64,000 nucleotides of DNA. Origin: Agapanthus africanus. Taxonomy: Eukaryota; Streptophyta; Magnoliopsida; Asparagales; Amaryllidaceae. The position numbers and the translations under genes are program-made. The notes under the pieces were generated by a model, which was not told where the DNA came from, did not search any database, and was given only the letters and a program-made list of their open reading frames with translations. The DNA is taken from NCBI GenBank assembly GCA_030015575.1, contig JASDDO010000001.1, forward strand, positions 320,511,595-320,575,594, given 5' to 3'. Positions 57,716 to 64,000 of the stretch are shown in pieces. The first letter of the stretch is position 1. Each line of letters opens with the position of its first letter.

Positions 57716-59869
57716 TGTTGGGTTTCCTAGTGGCCTAGCCGCCTACTACGGTCGTTGCAGAACAAAAAACTTTAACTTTTAAAAATCCGGCGCTAGAAAA
57801 CCCATCCTTGAATCTAACCATAAACCGAAACTAGCTATCTAAGGAGATCTATCTACTGTGATAGATGTTTATACCTAGAGATCCGTGTCCTTCGGGTCTT
57901 CACTCCTCGTCTAGAGCTCCTAAAGATCCTTGATCAACCTTTCTTATTCGCCCTCTTGATCCTAGATGATCCACCTCAGAGTTCTTGATTCAATCTTGGC
58001 TTCACAAGTGAAGCAACTTAGTGACCTAGTTTGCTAGACTAGGTTACTAAGGAGATGTAGTGATTTATCTAGTGTATTTCTATCTCTCTCTTTCTCCCTT
58101 GATTCTCAACTCATGAGATGGTAGGGAGGAAGATGGAGGAGGAGGAGGAACTCAAGAGAGCTAAGATGAGGAGAGAGAATCTTGTGTTGAGAATGAAAAA
58201 ATATCATGTGAAGAAAATCATGAAGCATGGTTTTGTAAAAACCATATTTCAATAATAATAATACAACCATACTTGAATAGTTTGCACAAATGAATTTTCA
58301 ATTCATTTGCCAACACTATTCAAGCATGGTTCACACCATTCTCTCCTTTACACCTCATTTCCTATTTTACGCCTCATTTTTCATTTTGCAAATAAAATGG
58401 AAATTACATGATGAGGTGTCCTCCTTCTAGAATGTCTTTCCATATAAATATGAAATATATTCTACCGTATATATATACATGTATTCGTATCACACCCAAG
58501 AGATAGAATAATACCACTAAAATAATACTATCATTAAATCAATATCCGATTTAATGAACCGGCTTAATCCTAAGCCTGCCAGTATCAACTGTCCGATCGA
58601 AAAATCTGGATAACACTAAAATATACATATCGAAATATGTACACATAAATTATTAAATCAATACTTGATTTAATAATCCGGCTTAATCCTAAACCGGCCA
58701 GTATTATCATTCGATCGAAACACTGCACGCATAAATATACGGCCCTACATCATTTCGCTTGAATCAGAGAAACCCTCTGTGTGGGACTCTAAAGACTCGA
58801 CAGTACACTGGCGGTAGGTTTAACCACAAGCACGTCAGCGGCACTAGCTGTACGTAATGGCTATCCAGATACCTGTCGAAAATAAGGCCAACGAGCAAGC
58901 TCATCCTGACCTCTACTGAGCCTATCAGAGACAATCTCCGTACAGTCCGATCTCTTCGTCTAAGAATATCGCATACCAGGTCTAAGGGGGTGGTAAATGT
59001 AAGACCCCATACTGACCCGATAAATCATGTTGATTTGGTTCAGGACCAATCCGAGAAACTATTGATCTAACCATCAATAGTTCTCAACTTCCTTGGCTAA
59101 GGTCTTATGGTTCTAGCCAACCGGACACAGTGCGATATCGACTCCCAATACCGGGAGAAACGAATCCCTGACAATCACTCACTACCTCCATGTGGCTCGG
59201 GATTGTACCCAACCAAAACCTGTTTGCACGACTCAGTAGAGCCGTGATAGAGTAGTGATCAAAGCACAGTGGGAACTCACACGAGACAAATGACGACCTC
59301 AGGTCCTAAGACTAACCTGTACTCATGTCACCTGAGAACCGCTATCTGCCGATAGTTATAATACAATCTAGAGGTTCTCGACGAGTCCGTCCAGTGTACT
59401 CACCCCCATTGAGTACCTGTATACAATCTCAGGTGATCACACCAATGGTTGTGGGACCAACCATCGCCCCTCATCGGGGTCTAGAAATGTATACAAAAGT
59501 CTATTCTAGAGTATCGATGCCCGATTTCGATACTCCTGTGACTTGGGACCTTTAAGGATGTGCTTATGGACTACCCAGCTCCCACAAGTATGATCTCCAT
59601 CATAACGCTGGTAGTCAAGCAAAATCTTACGGGCTTTATCAATATGTAACCGCCATATGTTATATCGAGTATAACATATGCACATGTTAAGATAAAGTCA
59701 AACCATAATAGTATACCACGTATCGAGTCTTTATCAATATATGCAAGCAATACAAATCATCAATAAAAAGAAATACACATATCAAGATAAAGACAACTCA
59801 AATAATATACTATATACAACTAAGCAAGATTGTCCTGTACATAAATATCCCTAGCATCCTATACAATAC
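57716..59869 (-). repeat. Element C 5' LTR (interrupted on the right)
   Basis: Starts TGTTGGGTTTCC on the plus strand beside the PBS. Holds the general LTR blocks ('gtgtgggactctaaagactcgac', 'aataccgggaga'). The palindrome site is CCTTGGCTAAGG at 59091-59102, which still pairs except at one position. Cut at 59869 by B3. Same family as F (59978). Confidence 0.85.
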
Positions 59870-59977
59870 TGTTGGATATAGTGCCCTCAAGGCAATTATT
59901 GTAATTGTAGGCATGCGATTACGATAATTGATGGAGGACCTATATAGGTAGAACAATCTTACTCGAAATGATAGTAT
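59870..59977 (+). repeat. B3: start of a B-like LTR, interrupted
   Basis: TGTTGGATATAGTGCCCTCA opens a B-family LTR of which 108 bp are seen before LTR F begins at 59978. The flank AATAC (59865-59869) is its probable target site; the partner lies outside the window. Confidence 0.8.
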
Positions 59978-60799
59978 TGTTGGGTTACCCTAACGCCCAA
60001 GCCATCAAACATGGCAGTTTGCAGAACAAAAATTTTCTTACAAGTTTAAAAACGGCGGTAGAATAACCCATAAAACCGAATCTTTCCATAAACCTAACTA
60101 ACTAAACTAGGAGTGCTATCTACTGTGATAAGAAAGCCTCACCAAATGATCTGTGTCCTTCGGTCTTCTTTCTTCATCATGTGCTCTTAGTGGCCACCTT
60201 GAACATGCTTGATCTTCTTTTCCCGCTCCATCGGTTCTCCGAGATCGAGCTTGTTCTCCGGTCCTCCGTTGTCGTAAATGATCCACACGAGGGTCTTGAT
60301 CTATGGCTCTAGCTCCTAATTAAGTATCAATAGGAGCAACTAGAGAACTTGGGTTGCTAATCCAAGTTGTCTAGGATGTAGTGTGGAGTTCTATGTGTTC
60401 TACTATCTCTATCTTGCCTCTTCTCTCGTTTCTCAACACATGAGAGTGTAGAGAAGATGAAGATGATGAAGGTGGAGGAGCTCAAGAGAAGGGGAGGAGA
60501 GTTATGCAAATGGTGAGAGCAAGAATGAAAATGAGCAAGCATGTGAGAGAAATTCAATCACAATAGTTTTGTTTATGAATTTCCATGAATAAACAAGTGT
60601 AGCCATGCTTCAATAGTTGCCACAAATGAACAAAGAATTCATTTGTCAACTATTAAAGCCATGGCTCTCATCATACCCCCCTCTCCTTCAATTTCCACCT
60701 CATTTCCATTTATCAATAAATGGAAAAATCCATGATGAGGTGTCCACCTTCTATATGGTTATCCGTAATAAAATACGGATAATAGTCAACTATATATAT
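59978..60799 (-). repeat. F: LTR of a C-family element, interrupted by A3
   Basis: Starts TGTTGGGTTACCC and runs parallel to the C 5' LTR ('aacccat', 'atctactgtgata', 'ccgtgtccttcggg' counterparts). Its left flank is B3, not a PBS, so it is a 3' LTR or a solo LTR. AGTAT (59973-59977) is its likely target site. Confidence 0.75.
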
Positions 60800-62879
60800 A
60801 TGTAAGTCCATATTGCGACCCCCGGTACTTACGGGGAGGCGGAAACGGTATAAAAAACGAATTTTTATCGCAAGAGGCAACATGGACTAAACTTTGTCGG
60901 GATCGTTGTCTAAACTAAAACTAGTTAACAAGCTAAAGAGAGTTAGCTACTATGGAAGATGGTTATACCTAAACTTGAACTCCTTCTTCTTCAAACCTTG
61001 TAGAGGTTGATGGTTCTCTTTTCGTCGCCTTCTCCCGTCGAAGATGGATCCACCTCGAAGGTTCGACTTTGGGCTCTTCCTCGATCTTTGAGTGAACTAG
61101 GGTTTCCGGCTTGCTAAACCTTCATCCTAGAAAGAGTAGAGAGTGATTAGGGTTTGCTTTTCTATCTAAAGAGAATGATTCTCAACACATGAGAAGGTTT
61201 CTCTTTTCAAGAGGAAGAAGAAGATGAAATGAGGAGAGAGAGTGAGAATGATAGAATGAGCAATATTTTCTCTTTCTTGCAACCATATTGCAAAAAGAAA
61301 AGAATTATCTAAATGATAATAATTGAAATAAGAATAGTTGATGGTTATTTTAGGAATGACCACTATCATGCTTCTTTAAATGAAGTGTAAGCATGAATCA
61401 AGGAGGATCTTCAAAGCATGATGGTGGTCAAAGGTCAACAAGTCAACCAAGGTCAACAAGTCAACAAAAAATCAACCATAACATAATTCTCATTTAATTA
61501 CTATTATTAATAGATAATATACAAATCCATTAGGGTTTGGAAAATGATAACTGTCAACTGTGCATACGCACCCGATCCGAAACCCTAATGAAAAACCTCA
61601 TTCTCCGCCTCAAGCAACTGTGCATACACACCTGCATTCTCGTTCCGAGGAACAAGACTACCAAGATATAAAAGCAACCCCCAAAACATATACCAGTATC
61701 TGGCTCAAACCAGAGCCTGCCAGTATAATCCGTCCGGACTCCAAAACGTGCACAAGTGCGCGGATGAGAACGAACCCTGTCGCAAAACCATGCGACCTCC
61801 ACTCCGTTTTGCCCAGAGACGAATACCCTCTGTGTGGGACTCTAAAGACTCGACACTACGCTGGCAGTGGGTTTAACCACAGACCGCAAGCGGCACTAGC
61901 TGTGCGTAACGGTCCCCAGGTAGATGCCGACAAGAAGGCTGACGAGGTGAAACCCCATCTGAACTCCTACTGAGTCTGAATGTGACATTCTCCGTACAGT
62001 CCGGTCTGTTCGTCTGATACATCGCATGGCGGGCCTAGGGGGCGGTAAAACGTCAGTCCCCCAATAGCGGTACAAGTCGTGTCGGAGTGAAGCCCAAAAC
62101 ACCCTGAGATAACACTGGAAACCTACCAGTATATCTCGCTTGCCCTGGCCAGGGACTACTCGTGCAATGGCTCTCCTAGACACAGCGCGATGTCAACCCC
62201 CAATACCGGGAGAGACGAATCCTGTCTAACCGTCACTGCCTCCAAGTGCTTCGGGACTGCACCCAACCACCACCTGTTTGCACGACTCCTTTGAGCCGTG
62301 GTAGGGTAGTGATCAAAGTGCAGTGGGAACACACTCGAGGCGAAGTGTCAGTGTCAAGTCAGCGGACTAAGCTGTACTCATGTCACCTGGGAACTGATAA
62401 CTGACGATAGGTATAATACCAACCTGTCAGTTCCCGACGAGTCCTGTCCAGTGTACTCGTAACCCAACGAGCACCCGTATACTATCTCCAGTACGACGTA
62501 CTGATGGCTGTGGGACAGACCATCTCCCACACTGGGATGAGAAGCGCATACGCTAGTCTACTCCGGAGTATCGATGCCCTGTCTCGATAGTCCTACGACT
62601 AGGGACCTGTAAAAGGATGTGCCTATAGATTACCCAGCCCCCACTAGTGTGACTGCCATCACAACGCTGGTAATCAAGCAAAGATCCTAAGGGCTCCACT
62701 AATGTGTATAAGTGATATACTGAAATAAACACAAGTACACATTGAAGTAGAAACAAACCAAGTAGCATACTACTATATTGAGCAAGATTGTTTATACAAG
62801 GTGAATATCCCAAGCTTCCATCAAGTAATATACAAACTAGTATGATACAGTAATGGCCTCTAGGGCATATACACTAACA
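60800..62879 (-). repeat. A3 3' LTR
   Basis: 2080 bp starting TGTAAGTCCATATTGCG on the plus strand. CCCTGGCCAGGG near 62145-62156; one unit of the palindromic 20-bp repeat (61777-61796); a short W-box array at 61426-61467 (GGTCAA/AGTCAA strings). Confidence 0.94.
61426..61467 (-). promoter_or_regulatory. Short W-box array in A3 LTR
   Basis: Five [AG]GTCAA strings in about 40 bp, fewer than in A1 and A2. Confidence 0.55.
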
Positions 62880-62893
62880 ATCTCCCACTTGCA
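62880..62893 (-). other. A3 polypurine tract
   Basis: TGCAAGTGGGAGAT on the sense strand between pol stop and LTR. Confidence 0.92.
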
Positions 62894-64000
62894 CTAAGGC
62901 CATGTACTGGCGTATCGAAGACCTATCATCTCGATCAGCCGCTCGAACTGAGTCTGGGGTAGGGCCTTGGTGAATGGATCTGCAGTGTTCTCTTCTGAAG
63001 CAACCCTCCGAACCTCGATCTCCTTGCGATCCACGATCTCCCTGATCAGGTGATACCGCCTCAAGATGTGCCTGGATCTCTGATGGGACCTGGGTTCCTT
63101 TGCTAAAGCTATAGCCCCGTTGTTGTCGCAATACAGAGGTACTGGGTCAACAATGGACGGAACCACCTGAAGTTCTTTTAAGAACTTCCTTATCCAGACA
63201 GCTTCTTTTGCGGCATCAGATGCAGCGATGTATTCCGCTTCCATAGTCGAGTCTGCAACGGTTTCCTGTTTGGAACTCTTCCAACACACCGCCCCTCCGT
63301 TGAGGGTAAAGACAAAACCCGACATGGACTTGGAATCATCCTTGTCACTCTGGAAGCTGGAGTCAGCAAAGGCCTCAATCTGGAGGTCTTTTCCGCCATA
63401 CACCAAGAACATCTCCTTAGTCCTCCTCAGGTACTTGAGAATGTTCTTTACTGCTATCCAATGTTTCTCCCCAGGGTTTGACTGATACCGGCTTACTACA
63501 CTCAGTGCATAAGCTACATCCGGTCTGGTACACAACATCGCATACATTATAGAGCCTACCGCAGAAGCGTAGGGTATAATAGACATGCGATCCCTCTCCA
63601 AATCAGTCTTGGGAGACATCTCTTTAGAGAGGGTGATCCCGTGACAAGCCGGTAAGTTACCGCGCTTGGAATCTTCCATACTGAATCTTTTCAGTACGGT
63701 GTCGATGTACCTGGACTGTGAAAGTCCTAATATCCTCTTGGATCTATCACGATGGATCCGGATCCCCAGGATGTAAGAGGCATCACCCAGGTCTTTCATG
63801 GAGAACCTGTGTGACAAGAAACCCTTGACAGATTGTAGCATAGGAATGTCATTTCCTATTAAGAGAATGTCATCCACGTATAAAACAAGGAATACCACAG
63901 TTCTCGCTACAAATCTACTATAGATGCATGGTTCATCTGGATTTTTGATAAAGTCAAATTCCTTGACCGTCTCATCAAAACAGATGTTCCAACTCCGCGA
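62894..64000 (-). CDS. A3 pol, C-terminal part (RT end and RNase H)
   Basis: An open minus frame from the window edge ([15 protein letters not shown]...) to a stop at 62894, 368 codons. It carries the YVDD block of reverse transcriptase and RNase H ([20 protein letters not shown]), ending LRYASTWP as in A1. The rest is off the window. The visible part looks whole. Confidence 0.92.
   Translation of the reverse strand, partial: SRSWNICFDETVKEFDFIKNPDEPCIYSRFVARTVVFLVLYVDDILLIGNDIPMLQSVKGFLSHRFSMKDLGDASYILGIRIHRDRSKRILGLSQSRYIDTVLKRFSMEDSKRGNLPACHGITLSKEMSPKTDLERDRMSIIPYASAVGSIMYAMLCTRPDVAYALSVVSRYQSNPGEKHWIAVKNILKYLRRTKEMFLVYGGKDLQIEAFADSSFQSDKDDSKSMSGFVFTLNGGAVCWKSSKQETVADSTMEAEYIAASDAAKEAVWIRKFLKELQVVPSIVDPVPLYCDNNGAIALAKEPRSHQRSRHILRRYHLIREIVDRKEIEVRRVASEENTADPFTKALPQTQFERLIEMIGLRYASTWP

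Larger units (their letters stand above)
60800..64000 (-). mobile_element. A3: A-family Copia element, cut by window edge
   Basis: Left LTR 60800-62879, polypurine tract, and the 3' part of pol running off the window. Its outer LTR end is like A1 rather than A2. Whether gag is present cannot be seen. Confidence 0.93.

Overview
This 64 kb window is plant nuclear DNA made almost wholly of nested Ty1/Copia-type LTR retrotransposons. Support comes from Copia-order polyproteins (protease, integrase, RT, RNase H), LTRs of about 2.1-2.3 kb, primer binding sites reading TGGTATCAGAGC (3' end of initiator tRNA-Met), a polypurine tract GTGCAAGTGGGAGAT before each 3' LTR, and 5-bp target-site duplications (TSDs). 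I found no host gene, tRNA, rRNA or CRISPR array. A flowering plant with a repeat-rich genome is the sensible reading; the species cannot be told.

Layout. An old minus-strand element, C, is the base layer. Its pieces are an LTR at 1-739, internal pieces at 740-1517, 11105-11741, 32309-32958 and 57162-57715, and a 5' LTR at 57716-59869. Three insertions split it: B1 (plus, 1518-11099, TSD GTTTT); D (plus, 11742-32303, TSD GGACT), whose right LTR is itself split by A1 (minus, 19935-30293, TSD ATAAG); and A2 (minus, 32959-57156, TSD GACAA), whose pol is split by a three-LTR composite E (plus, 37303-51064, TSD CGGTT). On the right, C's 5' LTR is cut by a B-like fragment (59870-59977), then a C-like LTR F (59978-60799), then A3 (minus, 60800 to the window edge).

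How the parts relate. Only the A family shows a gag: A1 has an unbroken 1316-codon gag-pol frame, and A2 has the same protein split by E. B1, C, D and E share a gag-less layout. E has an open pol frame of 1080 codons without gag, and B1 and D carry only strongly decayed pol-derived DNA, yet their LTR pairs are about 99.6% identical by hand count. The picture is of gag-less elements that recently moved, probably using proteins from relatives such as A.

The most interesting signal is non-coding. The leader between PBS and coding region holds three consecutive stem-loops in families A, B, D and E, with a near-constant loop (TTGGCCTTTGTCAAGG-like) and stems that change in a compensating way. The exceptions that still pair are G.U only on the element's sense strand, which points to RNA structure. 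A GC-rich hairpin near the PBS, a leader module found only in gag-less families, a dense W-box array in the A-family LTR, and a 12-bp palindrome kept by compensating change in the LTRs are further structures.
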